In this document: positions 14,801 to 36,381 of the stretch, piece after piece
Layout of the letters: each line of letters begins with the position of its first letter
Position numbering within the stretch: the stretch's first letter is position 1
Assembly: GCA_013433145.1 (NCBI GenBank)
Contig: CM024170.1
Location: 699,214-763,213, forward strand
DNA from: Ascaris suum
Taxonomy: Eukaryota; Nematoda; Chromadorea; Rhabditida; Ascarididae
DNA length: 64,000 nucleotides
Direction: 5' to 3'
Program-made: the position numbers and the translations under genes
The notes under the pieces: generated by a model
Seen by the model: the letters and a program-made list of their open reading frames with translations, nothing else
Told to the model about the DNA's origin: nothing
The model's database searches: none

Positions 14801-16200
14801 TCATACACTACGTGCATTGCAGATGATCCTTGTTTTTTTGCGCATGCTTTACTGTTGTGGCAATCGAAAACAGATGTCTTGCACCCATCGCGTCCCTTAT
14901 GTGGAAAATATTCTGTATCATGTGCCTAAAAACTTTCGAAGATAAAAGGACTTTCCGAGAAATGCGGCTTCACTCCTGTACAAGTGATACAGATGGGAGG
15001 CTTGGATTGTAAAGATGGTTTTGAGGCATGAAATAGACGAAACGGAAATGTGAGCTCAATCGGCAATCATAATTTCGTGTAGTTGCCGCAAATATCCATA
15101 TACAGGATAAGGCGCACCCGGCTCTTTTTTTGGTTAAAGCAAACAGACATCAAAGTGGGTGTATGCAGCGTGATGCAGCCTCATCATCTTCAGGTCAAAA
15201 GTGTGAGGTTAGCGACCCCCTCACAATTTTCCACAATGCGGTGAAGGTTTCGTAGTTCCCAATGAAAATTAGAAGTTAAATTTGCAAGATTACCCTTCTA
15301 TCCCCTGAAATCAGCGCTCTTATCCCCGCATGAGACTAATGCCTCGGAAAGATTGCCCTCTTTTCGATGCAAACGATCACGGCAGATGGAAGAGCACCAA
15401 CCGCTGGCTCACCAATAAAGCTCACTGCTTAGATGCAAGCACCGCGTTCTCACGAAAGGCACAATCACATTAAATCTTTACGACCAAATCGATTATCAAA
15501 TGAATATTAGATATTTCACTTTCTAGGATTTGAGTTTCAATGTGGGTAAAAGGGTGAAGTCTTCCTCTTTACCTATCATCAGATAGTGAATAAAATCTTT
15601 ATTGTCTTCCACTGACTGTTCTTCCCTCGTCTTATTTGTTCGTCTTCGCATGAATGTAAGCTATCTATCATCTTGCTACTAACAAGGCAACATGGCACAA
15701 TCGAGAGAATTCAGTGCAGAATTGAATGAAAAAAAAAACGTAAATAAGCAAACAAAAAAGGTTTAAAACAAAACAACAAAAAAAATGCACGTTGGGAAAG
15801 CGCTGAGAACCTATAGGCTCGATGTTATTAACCGCATTAAGAATCGAGAGCACAACGGCAAACGTCGACCAGTTCGCTGCGTTGTTTTCTCTATACAAGT
15901 TCACTTAGACGGCATTTCTGGAGCAGTTGCCAGCATTCGCTTTGGTCAATGAAGTCTCCTCTTCAAGTCGATTCGTCTGCAACTGATATATTCTGCATAT
16001 GCAAAATTATGTTTGCTCTAATTTAGTAAATGGATGGATGAATCGTCTGAGGCTATCATACTTCCCTGAATATTTTATCGGATATCTCGAAAATTTTGCA
16101 TATCGAGATTCAGCAGAAAACAGTGATTTTCATATTGCTTAATATTATTCTATGCCTTGCGACATGTGTTCAAGACATGTAATCTATCATACAGCATATA
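11816..16200. other. unassigned sequence between satellite and kinase gene
   Basis: Composition returns to a normal AT-rich mix. Open frames here are at most about 105 codons, within chance for this composition, and none resembles a known domain. It contains an 11-base G run (14,428-14,438) and a C6-T-C6 tract near 13,842. The right end is the 3' flank of the minus-strand kinase gene. No canonical AATAAA was seen just after its stop; an AATAAT lies about 50 bases downstream. Confidence 0.6.
14428..14438. repeat. poly-G tract (11)
   Basis: Eleven consecutive G residues in otherwise AT-rich non-coding DNA. Confidence 0.9.
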
Positions 16201-19200
16201 TTAACGTAGTACCTGTTTCTGAGGTAAGTTTTGCACGTGACGATTGTAAACGGTAAACGAGCGTGTCAACTCGTCCACTGCACGTTCTAGCTCCTCATCA
16301 GCCGATGTCATCGAATGTCTTCGCTGGCGACGAATTATCGACGAGCCAACCACCTTCTCGTCCAGTTCATAGGTCGGATCGCAATTCAGCGCATCGCTAC
16401 GGGGAATGAATACTGGCGCTGTCTTCCTTTAACATATTTTAAAACAGAGGTGCATGACGGTTTTTGCAAATGGTATTCCTGGATTTTCTCCTAAAGGTAG
16501 GTCTAATTGTTTGGTGGACGACAATTGAAGCAGGGGTTTTGTTCCCGTTCATATTGTATACCAGTAGAAGTGAGAAGGAATGTCCTACGAAAAAGAAAAA
16601 ATGTCAAGCTCACTTAGCGAGGACAGCGTCCATGTCGATCCTTTCCATATAGCAATGATGCGAGAAGGATCTCAAAGATGCGATTCTGCAGGTGATTTCG
16701 AAACTGAGTATCCTCGAAATAAACGAGATGAGGTCCGACGACCAATGCGATGGCAACGCTATGCAACTTTTGCTCATCAAACATAGCACCTGCAAGCTGC
16801 TCAACCTCAGCCAATTCCACATATATGGCTAGGGGCTTCTTGTGACCTGTGACAGTAATTGATTTATTAACCTTACCAGCAATTGTCGCCGTGAAAGCTT
16901 CACAACGAAATAATGAGAATGAATCGAGTGTTATAGAATTTTGACCGTAAAAATCTTAAAGAATCCACACTGGCTAAAACTCATTTCGCAATCAAACGGA
17001 CAATCAAATGAGGATTCCTAGGTCTGAATTATCCCGAAAAGTCGAACATCGTCCTATTCGGATCATTTAACACCAACGATCCGAACGAAAAGTATTGGTA
17101 TTAGAGCCTAGGAAGTACATGGATTAAGGGCAAAAACAGCCATGTTAGTATGGTTCCAAAACTAAGAGAAATTCGGCAGAGCTTTTAAAAACCTTCTTGA
17201 ACAACTCACTCACTCCTACCGTATCCCTCTTTGCGTGACCTTTTATGGCACAAATTTTCAGCATATGCTTACGTCAGAAATTAAAGATACCGTTTATTAT
17301 AAATACATACCAATTCCATCCACAAATGAGGACAGAATCCAGTGGATAAGCTGAGGCCTTCAATATTAAACCATATACATCGCGAACACATCAACACCAC
17401 AATTATATGCATAACCGCAAACAGTGACAGTCATCTAAGCCATCAACGGACTTCGTTAACTACCGAAAAAGGTAGAAACTGGAAGTCAACCAGTAGTTAT
17501 GGACCAGAACCCTCATCTACCGCAAAAGCAAAAGCAAAAATCTGACATGAAATGCTCGAATTACAGCATCTTAGGATTTTTCAGTTCATGAATATACCTG
17601 TTGAGAAGAGAAATGGGCAGTGTATTCATATGGCCTCCGTCCTCTAAGCATCTCATAAAAACACACTCCAAGGGAGAACCAATCAACTCGATGGTCATAG
17701 CCTGCGATTTGACCAAGCGCAGCCAGCATTATTTCTGGTGCCATATATGGACGAGTCCCTAAAAAATAAACGTGAATACTGACGATTCTCACCACATCAG
17801 TAATGCAGTTTCCATATTCTTCAATCAAGCAACATTAATCTTTCATAAATTCATGAAAACTAAAGACGTCAGAGAAACTGAGCAATGAACCGAACGACTT
17901 TACCAGAAAAGGAGGTAGCGAGCGTATTGGGAGGAAGTCGGATCGCCAGGTTGAAATCAGTCAAATGGGCATGTCCTTGATCATCGAGCAAAATGTTCTC
18001 CGGTTTCACGTCCCGATGAACGATCATCTCACTGTGTAGATAATCGAGAGCCAATGCAATCTCACAAATATACAATTTAGCTCTGCAATTTGACATGCGT
18101 ATATAAAAGCTACTCAGGTTGTAGTTTTATGCAAAGGCTCTACGTTTCGATAGACGAAAACTGTAGGAGTGTGGATGCAAAGGCTCTACGTTTCGATAGA
18201 CGAAAACTCATGCTTTAGAATAGAGATGTGGATGTCATGCTTGAAAGAACACGTAAGACAGCCTATTTAAACGAAAAAAGTCAGTTACCCTATTAGGAGG
18301 TGCAGCGAAATTTAAGTCAATGAGGACGCTGATGCTTTTTTGAATGAAATTGGCCTACATTACTTTATTTTGAAGTCATTTTTTTAATCATGGAAAGTTT
18401 TATATCCTACGCGAAACGCATAGGATTGTTGCATCTTGCCCTCTGTCCAAGCCTAACTTCAGAGTTATCTAGTTTCGTTAGCTCAGTGTAGCAACTGTGA
18501 TGAGTTATATCGGTCTCGAGACTTTATGTTTGGTCTCGGAAGCCCCAAGATGAGAAGATGAGGTAGTAGAAGGATGAGGACCACCAGTTACGAATTCCAC
18601 CAAAACCCGGAATGAGAGCATCCCAACCTCGACGATCTTGGGGCAACATTTATGTATGCTCAGGTAAATTAGAACGCTATTTGGGCTTGAGGTCTCTTGA
18701 GGCAAGTAACATCAGCGACCTTCAGGGTTTGGGGTTTGGGAGCTCGGCAACCCCTGAGGCACAAGGTGAGCCATAAGGGATCGGTTCTCCAAACCGTATG
18801 GAGTTCAACGTAGGAGGTGGGTTGTCTTAGCTCAAACAGCTCAAGGTTCAGCGGTACAAGCTGTCGATTCTCGAGAACACAATAGGCGGCAATGCTCCAT
18901 TATTTTTGTGGGCGATTTCTCCTATTAACATTTCATCAAATCGTAAGGCCATAAAGAATGATTTCAGTAAAACATCAGATCGAAATAAATGAGGATCTTT
19001 GTGGTGGTCGATAAATGAGTAATTAAGACGTGAACGAACCGGTCCTCAGAGAAGCGTCCTTGTTGATTGAGGTGATAACGGAGATCTCCTCCCAGCAACA
19101 AATCGCTTACCATATACATATAATGCATATCCTGCAGATTATTTCCTTTATACACATGCATCCTAATATTCCATCAAGGATCAATTATTAAAGGTAATGC

Positions 19201-20421
19201 ACAAGACTTTAGATCAAATTACGAGAATAGGATATGGCTGCGGGGGGGGGGGGGGGTGTACTACACCGCATATAAGAATCATGGGCAACTTGTAAATTTA
19301 ATAAAATTGAAGTAATTCATAGTTGTTTTGCAGCACTGTTGACGGCAATTTATCAATATCAACAGCAGCTTTGAATCCCATCAGTTCGCTCAAATTTCTG
19401 CTCAGCTGTCCCCGTAGGCTGATATATCGGCCTACAAATACTATGAGTGTTCGAATCAAGCGCTTTTGAGTGGAAATTTACGCTGCCAGTTGCTGCTGGT
19501 AGCAGTTACACTGAAGTCAGCAGCTTAAATACCCAACGGGGATAAAGGGGCTCATGGCTGTGCCCTCGTGAATACATTTCGGGTCATCATCGACTGTACC
19601 CTATATATCGTCAATAATTGTACACCTGTGATGCGAGGATGCATCCAAGGATAACTTTTAAGTGTATATGAGTGGGAGATGATATTAACGGAATGCCAAC
19701 ATGCATCGCAAGAAAAAAGGAAAAGTAATGCTTGCAACGACCTGAAAAGAGAACCAAAGATTAACGATGAAAGGATGCGATACGTGAGCGAGTAAATCCA
19801 ACTCATGCAATATACTGCCTGCAGCCATTCGTTGCACACAACGACGCTTGTCCATATATTTGAGCGCATAATGATTTTTTGTACCTTTATATTGCACTAT
19901 GCACACCTGAAAACACCTAAGCAAATTCAATTATTAGTGCGCTTGTAAAGTTAGCAAATTTTTCAGAATCGAATATAAATATTTGCCTCCACTTTCAATC
20001 AATTGTTGTTGCTCTGTTTTTATACTTTTATGAGCTATGGGAATGAGGATATCTTCATTTGATTTCAATTTCAACAGAATCCGTGAACGTAACGGTTGGC
20101 AATCTCACAGAAGGATTCATAAAGCATTCTGATATGTTAGTCCTTTGGATGGGCATGATCAAACTCGAGCCTTCAAAACCACAGCTGTGCGTTATAGATA
20201 TTCGGCTAAACATCATATTGATTGCAATTTGTACCGAATTTACAGCATGAACATTGCTGCGTTTCATCTACACTTTATTCTTGAACAGATATTTACAGCG
20301 ACGGCGGAAATGGAAAATATACCCTGCCAAATGTGCCACGACCAATCGAGCGTAGTATAGAGAAGTCAGAGAGTTGTGGATGCGTGGGACTAGGTACTCT
20401 CCGCGAGCATCGACCGCCCAT
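16201..20421 (-). CDS. STK32: STK32/YANK-family serine/threonine kinase, 7 exons
   Basis: Exons (complement): 20323-20421, 19742-19906, 19040-19131, 17904-18082, 17598-17758, 16614-16789, 16201-16426; 1,098 nt, 365 residues. Phases agree at every junction and all donors are GT. The start MGGRCS fits N-myristoylation plus a nearby palmitoylatable Cys, as in vertebrate STK32A (MGANTS), so the product is probably membrane-anchored. Seen in order: glycine loop GRGTFG (27-32), Lys49 in ALKYM, alpha-C Glu68, HRDVKPEN (141-148), DFN (161-163) in place of [12 protein letters not shown] (179-187) and Asp204-Trp205. The C-terminal tail has [11 protein letters not shown], a family signature, and ends near FTVYNRH, matching the mammalian tail. 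Length is close to human STK32A (about 396). DFN at this site is typical of the STK32 family. The last intron uses a weak acceptor (ttaaag). The final exon could instead splice at an AG/gta just before its stop, but the homologous tail is already complete. Substrates cannot be inferred. Confidence 0.93.
18131..18208. repeat. tandem duplication in kinase intron 3
   Basis: A 32-base segment beginning gcaaaggctctacg occurs twice without mismatch (about 18,131-18,162 and 18,177-18,208), separated by 14 bases. It lies within intron 3 of the kinase gene and has no coding content. Confidence 0.9.
18520..18900. repeat. GC-richer patch in kinase intron 3
   Basis: This part of intron 3 is clearly richer in G and C than its surroundings, with many gag/ctc words and short inverted pairs such as ggtctcgagac. 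That suggests an inserted repeat. No open frame or terminal repeat was recognised, so the family is unknown. Confidence 0.3.
19242..19256. repeat. poly-G tract (15)
   Basis: Fifteen consecutive G residues within kinase intron 2. On the transcribed minus-strand product this is a C tract. Confidence 0.95.
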
Positions 20422-20482
20422 ATACAGCGCCACGCAGAAGCGTCAGCCCGACTCGCAAATCGCCATCGACGCTGCAATATTC
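20422..20482 (-). promoter_or_regulatory. kinase 5' leader with splice acceptor and a 7-codon uORF
   Basis: On the minus strand an atattgcag acceptor ends at 20,472, 50 bases before the kinase ATG at 20,421. It could receive a spliced leader or a cis-spliced 5' exon. Within the leader, ATG at 20,466 opens a frame of seven codons ending in TGA at 20,443. The kinase ATG itself has a poor upstream context (tat). Whether the uORF is in the mature mRNA depends on this acceptor being used. Confidence 0.5.
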
Positions 20483-23400
20483 TATTCCTCGACCTCGAGC
20501 ACAAACAGTTGGGCACTCATTCAAACATTCAAACATTGATCCTGCATTGTGGGGGTTGAGTACTTATAAACAACAATGCTTAAGCAGCAATCGCGAAATT
20601 TCCTGCAAAAAAGTTTCTAACCCGACTAATTTGTAATAGGGAAATTTCTAAAATTGACCATAAATCGTTTGTCAAATAATTTCTACTCCATTTTCATTCG
20701 TATTTGTTTAGAGTATTGAACTATGCAAGCGATGCATTACGCATTGGATAAATAGTACGAAATAAGTGAAAAAAGCCAGGACTTTATCGCTCCTCTAAAA
20801 TAGCGATACTTCTCCGTTGAAGGTGTTCTTCCACATTTTCAACTGTACATGAAAAAGATAGGATTTTTATCGGCATTTTTCTCGTCCATTCTAATATTCC
20901 ACATATTTCTTCGACGATAGGAGGACATGGCGGCACGTCAAAGCAACTGGGAACGAACGGGGATGTCCAGTATATGTGTTCCTTGTAAAACTCCTCAATG
21001 AGCATAAAAAATAGCATCCAGGAATACCTTCGAAGAGGCCTTGCAAAATGAAGGTAAATGTACTGTTTGACAACCTAAACAACCGACATCCTATGTGCTT
21101 CACATGAGAAAATTTCCTGACCGTTCCTTCGCTATAACAAAAGACCCGTTTTAAAATTGTCCCTATCATTAAAAAAAACACGGACATTATATTACCCCAT
21201 CTCCTAAGTTCATCATCTCTTAATTCAGTACTTAAGCACAAATTTCATTGTAAAGAAGTTTAAGAATCGGATGATTTTGTTACCACTTTCACGAAATCAA
21301 CACCTGCAAGGTCTATCCTATGGACCAAAGGTCTGTAGACAAAATATGACCTTGTGCTTCACATCGATTTATTTTAGGAGCAAATATTTACAAAAAACTT
21401 TCGTCTAATAACATAAGATTCGATTTGAATATTAAATGCAGGAGTGAAATTTGAGGATTTTAAAACGGTGAGGTCTAGAATATTGAGATGTTTTTTGAAA
21501 CGGTCGGGAATTGACCTTGCTGCTACTGATATGAATTTTATTGAAGCAGGTAGGATATGTTCCAAGTTGAAATATATCAACATACGGAGTTTATGAAGAA
21601 AATATATTCAACTCTGCGAAATGATTTCAAAAATGAACATACATTGTGCAAAATCGGCCGGCGACTTCCTATGAACGTATCTCGAACGTTTATTCGTTTG
21701 TGCACATCAGATCTCATTCATTCCCTGCAGTTTACTCTTTATATTTCTATTATTTTTTGTTCGAAAAGCTAGCAAAACAATGACAAAAATATTCTAAATT
21801 TGAAGCATTGGATAAAAATACTTATTTTTTGGGTGATTTTAATGATAGTTTTTCAGGTGTTTCGAAAGCTGATTGGTTCACAGTCAATCTGAGCATATCT
21901 ACGTTGTCAAAAATGTTTCGTATTGCATTGACGCATATTAAGCTTGCAGTAGTTAATGATTTTCAAAAGCCAAAGCTAAATCTTCATAAGAATGTTTCAA
22001 TTAGATCGAAAACCTGACGCATATAAGCATTTTCGCTTTTTTTTTTTCAAAAGTTTGTGGTAGTTTCAAAGCGTAAAAGCTAGATTCGTTACGCTTCGCT
22101 CATTCCAACCAGCAGATGCGATTGTCTTCAGACATTAATGGAGATTACATCGCTCGTCGATCGAGATATCCGCTAAATGGTGCACATTTATTTTGAGAAA
22201 CATCAGCGTATTTTGATGCATTTGATCCATTCCTCTTAAGCCAAGCTTCGATGCATACACTTGTTTATTTTATCAACAATTTACTAATACAATAATAATT
22301 TTGGAACGATATAAAGAGACGAGGATCACAGAAGTGCCGCCGCTGCATATATGACCTCAGTTGAAGCGCTCAGTGGCAAAAGATCATGCCTCACCCGAGC
22401 ACTAGAAGGGTTGAGTGCCTAATAAGAACAGGTAATAAACAATGCAGACAACTGTGAACGATGCCCTTTTAACGTCAGGAACTATGTAGTGCTTCTTTAA
22501 GTTTAGAAAAGTTTTCATTCGACAATAAGCAGGTAATTCATACATTACTCTACCTGTCGACTGTATTTGCCACATGTGATGGGAGCTCATAAGACATACT
22601 TCGAGAATGCCGGTTGAAGAGAACAGGTACATAACGACTTCAACCATAGGGTTGCTTCGCGAATGAAGATCGAAATTTACAAACGGGATAAAACAAATCT
22701 TCAAGTACACCAGTTTGAGGGCTGCTTGATGACGGCCTGATAACCAGAACTATCACAATAAAACACGTTTTCATCTCCCTGAAGCGGAAATACCTAGTAA
22801 AATTACCAGTTTACTAAAAAGGGGCTCCACGAATGAGCAGCTTAGTTGAAGTCAGCAGTTTGTACGCAGGCTCTGGGACCGTCTTCCGTCCAACGAACTA
22901 CAATCAGTAAAGCAGCATCCGGTGTGCATCGGTCAGCAGAACTTGACGTACTGTTAAAATCGTCTCTGAGTGCAGTAACTTCCGCGCATCCTTTAAATTT
23001 TGCAAAACTTCTTTGATGAGGTATAGAATCGTAATGCTTCCGTGATAATCATATAACTGCAATCGACAAACGACCGCCCTATCGCACAACATGAAATTAA
23101 CAATATACTGAGTCGGAAATACGATGAAAACAATTTAAAATCACAACCCGCATGCATATAAATAAAATCGAAAAAATATTTCAGCCCGCTTCTTTGTTAC
23201 TTTAACTGCAACAGTTCAATTGCAGATTTACCGCTACAGTACTGCACATTCTAGTTACATTGTTCGCAACGAAAGTGCTCAATGGAAACGAAATATGAAC
23301 ATCGAAGAATGCATTCGAAGAACATGTACAGCTGGAATTAAAAAAAAAAAAAAAACTATAGATGGATTTTAAAGGCGTTTTACATAACAGTTGTTTAATA

Positions 23401-26274
23401 TAACAGGGTGCTTTTAATTCTCATAATACAATCAAAAATAGCACATTCCAAACATTCAAAAAATTTTTAAAACAGTAAAATAACTTATTGAATGAAATGA
23501 GAACTCCTAAAGGTTAGAAGAAGTAATTTTTTTAATGAAACGATGACGAGCAGAATGCGAGAAGTTAAACGCCACTATAGTTCCTAATTTTTACGACTGA
23601 TTAACAATAACTAAATGTTCAATCATTATTAATCAAATGCCATTTTTCTCTGGGCTAATATTTTTTCATCGTTTTCATAAGCAATTCCTCTGGTAGTGAT
23701 ATAGGTGGCATAATGTCGACATATAATCCCTATCCTGAATTTTTGAAAAGGGTGGGGAAAGGAGAGGGGCAAATATCTGATTTGGCACAAAACGTGGATT
23801 TAAGATCTAATGAATTTGAGGTGTCTTTTAAATGAACGAAAAACACATCAATCAGAGTAATTTTCTGTTGATAAATGAAGTGGATAAATGAAGAATTTAG
23901 TCAGTAGTGATAGGATTACACAATTCCGTGATTAGATAACAGTGTAATTTGGCAGAATCCACGAGACTTCAGAACATGAAAATATTCAGGATTAAAGGAC
24001 TCTGAGTAGTGGATCCTTAAGCTCTCATTTCCCTCTTCTGAGAAAGCAATTTTTTATGGGAAGAGAGGAGAGAAAGGATTTTTCAACTTTATCTTTTCCT
24101 TTTTCCAATCGAGTCATGCAACGGTGAAATGTCACTCTATAGCGTTTATACATTCGCCTATTAAAGAATCGCTAGTAACCATTAATATAATATCAATCTG
24201 CCACATCGTTTACTTTCAGTCATTCGAGGCCAACTTCGAAACGACCCAATCGTTAATATAAACTTTATATTTGGTTTGATAAGGGATTAATGACGGCACG
24301 AAACTGAAAGGAACCGAAAAAAAAAAACCACAGCAAAGATGCAACGTGAGGAGAGAAATTAACGAATGATTTGTTAATGTGTTCAGCGACGGCATGATGT
24401 TTCACTTTATAGGAGTGAAATAGCGCACATTTGTGATTTTACAACTGACTTCGAATTAATATTCTGCAACCGGATGCTTCTTGGAAATTCAGCGCACTAC
24501 TGATTTCATAGTGTTCCCGCCGATCATTCGTCTAAAATATTTGCTATGAAACCACTTTTTTTTCGTTGGCTGTGCCTTAAAAGTTTTCAGCTCGCTTTAT
24601 TTGCTTTCACTAGAAAACTTTCAACTCATTTTTCTACACGAAAAATCTAACAGGAATTGATTTAAAGGCTAGATTTTTCATGCAGCAAAAAAGTTTGATC
24701 TTCAGTTCGTAAGGGATATACATTGATAATTTATGTGTCTCACTTTGGTGGCTGCAGGCGGCAAGAATTTAATTAATTACTGTTTAAGACATTAAGCTCT
24801 CGAAAGGCACTACGACGGTAAGTTGATCTAGCTGAAAATGAACTATACTGGAATTAGATTTTTGCGAATGAGCTTCTCGGCCATCTTATGCTGGACATCA
24901 GAATCGATCTGGTACTAGCTGATGATACTCTTGGCTGGCAAATCTCGCAGCGAGCTGAAACATTAAATTTTCAGCAAAAAATTACCGGAGGGAAGGGGGA
25001 GAGGGTGAGCGGAGCGAAGCGAGCCTATTCAAGGGTGATTTACGTTTAGACGCAACTTCTGATAGTTGCTTAATTTCTTTCCTAATGGGTTTTCGCGTAC
25101 GTCCACTACTACGGGAACAGGATAATGAGGATTAAAAGGATATTATCACGTATGCGAGCGTGTTCGCACAAATGAAAACGAGGAAACTGCAAAAGGACAG
25201 AAAAGAAGAAATCAGAAACGGCAGAATTCGGTGAAATAAATCGGCGAAATTGAAACGATTTTCGTTTGATGACTCTTTCCTGTAGAAAGTTCTCTAATGG
25301 GACAATTCTGTATTACTACAGAACGTGAAGTACGCTGTTCAATCTGCAAATTTTGCGAGGTAACTGAAGACTGTTAGCACGCCGTTCTCAACTTCAAGCT
25401 GTAGGAACATTGCTTCTGAACGAATGTCGAAAAATATTCTACGGTTTGCTGGAAAACAGCAAAGTGTAATTGAATTCCACCGTATTTCAACGACTGCAAG
25501 TTGAAGATTTAAAGGTGGGTCTATAATTTCGGATACAGCGTTGCGGAAAGCAATACCGGTAAGATATTCCTGAATGTCTTCTACGACATTTACTATCAGC
25601 ATAAAGATATAAGGACCAACATGACAAGAGTACTCCAGGACATGGAATCAAACACTGCGCAATAAAGGCTTTCCGACAATACTTCAAATCTGTTAGTGCA
25701 ATACTCGTAATATGCAAAAAGCAACCTTAAACGGTTTTCCGGAAAATTCTGAGCAATTAAGGAATGGAAACCATAACTTTCGAATCCCGAGCTCCATCAT
25801 CGAGAGTTAGGAGAGATGATTATCTAGTCACAAATGGCGTTAGTGGTGAAGAATGATTTGTAGAATTCCACGTTTCATGTGAGATTATGGCCACTCATTG
25901 TACTCATGAAGATCCTTGTGCAGTGTTTTGTAATCAATCGTAGGAGTATAAAGAGGATGGCAAATGTTATGATCCACTGCAACTAGCCGACATAAGCTGG
26001 AGAGTTTATCGCGTGAACTACAAGTCGCAAAGATCTAGGAACGCTTCCTTGTGGTACTCTGCTAATTGCATCTAAGTTTCCAGCAAGATAGTCGGTCGCC
26101 CATCTTAATTTTGAAAGATTCGTTGAAAAGAAATTATCAACGTTATGTTATTTTGATTCATTCGGTGTCGCTGGATTACTACTGGAATTGGTACTATCTA
26201 GTCCTTACATCCTTCTTAGTACCTTAACTTTTCTTCTCCTGTTTGCCAGTCTCGTCCTTCTCCACCACCAATGT

Positions 26275-26292
26275 GGGGGCGGGAGGGGTGGG
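26275..26292 (+). promoter_or_regulatory. G-quadruplex motif / GC-box-like cluster
   Basis: Four G runs of 5, 3, 4 and 3 are separated by single bases (C, A, T), a textbook parallel G-quadruplex pattern. The surrounding 150 bases are unusually GC-rich for this window, which could mark a promoter. Confidence 0.6.
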
Positions 26293-26436
26293 TGTGTGGC
26301 AAAGTGCACCATGGATGATTTGACGCGTTGAGCGTTGCCGCGCGTGCTCGTGCACTAAATACAATTAATGTTTTTGTGCGTCGATCGATAAGCAACAGCA
26401 GTGCAGCAGTGGGAGGGAACAGCGACGAAGTTGTCG

Positions 26437-26492
26437 CACCGTGTCGTGTCGTGTTGTGTTGTCTTGTCTTGTGTTCCGTTGTGTCGTGTCGC
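26437..26492 (+). repeat. degenerate GTGTC/GTTGT pentamer repeat
   Basis: A run of five-base units (gtgtc, gttgt, cttgt variants) forms an imperfect microsatellite. Confidence 0.75.
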
Positions 26493-27921
26493 CAAAAAGC
26501 ATAACGCTTACCGAATACACAACTCTTCATCACAGCCTACCTCATCACTCGAAGATGAATTATTTGCGCATTCGTTTCGCGCATCCATGTTCGGATATGT
26601 GTGTCGTTCTCGAAATTTAATTTCGCGTGATTCCTTCGCAGTTGTTCACTTCTCATTAATTCCTATTGATCTGCTTTACTCTATTTGCAGCACCTCCTCC
26701 TTCATCCCAGAGTCAGTCAAAACATTTGAAGTATCGGAATGTACTCTTTACCTGAACACCTTCATTGTCCCACCTGTTGAGCGTGTGCCATCTCTGCATT
26801 TTAATTAAATAGTCTAGACAGAGTGATATAAATATTGTGGAAGTGAAAAATCGTCGCATAACTATAACAAATACAGGGCATGATAGAGCAAATAGCTCTG
26901 AAATATAACAAGGACATGACAGAGCATCGAGCATCCAAAACAAACAAAAAACTCAACAATTCATATACTAGGAATTAGAACGAATAATGGATCCGGAAAA
27001 TTCTTTCTGCCGGTTTTTCCTATATTCCGAAAAAAGCATAGTCGCAAAGCATCGTAACGATATTCGCAAAACTGTAAAACAGTCTGCGACAGCTAGGAGT
27101 TCGTCCTCTTGTAACAATACTTCCTTTATGCAATGGCAAAAGTATATCGGATATAAATTCTTCTGTTATATCTCTATAAACAACACTAAAGAAAAGCTGC
27201 CGCTTCAGCTAGGGGCGCTTATGACACCCCTTGATGACTTAGCAACTGAGCGTTCTAAGTAATACACTCGCATATAGCCAACTTAAAGGAGCGTTTAATG
27301 TGGTAGAAAGTTTTAGGTGAATCCCATTGTGCCTGCAGCATTATAAAGTGACCCATTATAGCTTTACAGGCGTTAGATTAAACAAGAAGAAGGCTTTCTT
27401 TGGTAACCGAGAAAATGAGTGCAGAAAATAAAGGCATAGCGGCATCCACGATAAAGATATTCAAGCTTCTCTGTCTACTAATTACGTAGACATAAGCATG
27501 ATATTAGTGGCGCATAACTTGCTGGATGAACTTATTCAAAAGCATGTCTCTGGCGAAAGAGGTTGTCTGGAAAGGCACCTTCGAATATTGCACAAACATA
27601 GAGCCAGAAGTATGGAAGGATGCAGTTTAGTCCTAGGGAAAGGATGTTTTTAGTTTGTGAAGCATTCTACACAAGATCACCTTTAAATCTTACCAATCTC
27701 GCTTCTTATGCGTCTTCGCAAATTTGTTGGGCAACAAGCAGTGCTCTTCGATAATTTCAACTCGGGAGCTCAAAGAATAGGAGCTGCAAAATTGTCGGGC
27801 TATATGACACATACCCTTATCTGTCTCCTATACAATATTTCACACTGATCCATCAGCTTCAAAACGAGTTATACACACATTAAAGTGTCAAAAAATCTTG
27901 CGTGCGTCTTACGCGTATGCA

Positions 27922-36267
<8,346 letters not shown>

Positions 36268-36381
36268 TATAAAAAGAGGTGGCTTTTCGAAGAACGGTTA
36301 AACGACTATCAGTTTGCACACTTGAAAAGAGACTGCCAGCTATGATTGATGAAGAATCACTGAGCAATGCAACCTGGCCCG
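36268..36381 (+). promoter_or_regulatory. possible TATA promoter and first exon
   Basis: TATAAAA at 36,268 is followed 74 bases later by an ATG (36,342) opening 13 codons, MIDEESLSNATWP, which run into a strong donor G/gtaaga at 36,381. A phase-compatible acceptor, gtttcag, ends at 37,176 and would open a frame through the 16-base C run to a stop near 37,330. No family is recognised, and both splice sites could be chance. Confidence 0.2.

Noticed and set aside
16580..16822. Overlapping frames on both strands near the kinase C-terminus
   Set aside because: Only the minus frame containing LPSHW and [13 protein letters not shown] aligns with STK32; the other frames are shadows.
18478..18530. 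tRNA-like box A (ttagctcagtg) followed by ggtctcgagac
   Set aside because: No complementary acceptor stem and no proper GGTTC box B, so no cloverleaf can be drawn.
19360..19560. Hairpin-like segment with gtaggc/gcctac and tccccgt/acgggga pairs, thought to be a MITE
   Set aside because: The arms are only 6-7 bases and no target-site duplication is visible.
26401..26808. 135-codon plus-strand frame
   Set aside because: It begins in a pentamer repeat, has no recognised domain, and a frame of this length is expected about once by chance in 64 kb at this composition.
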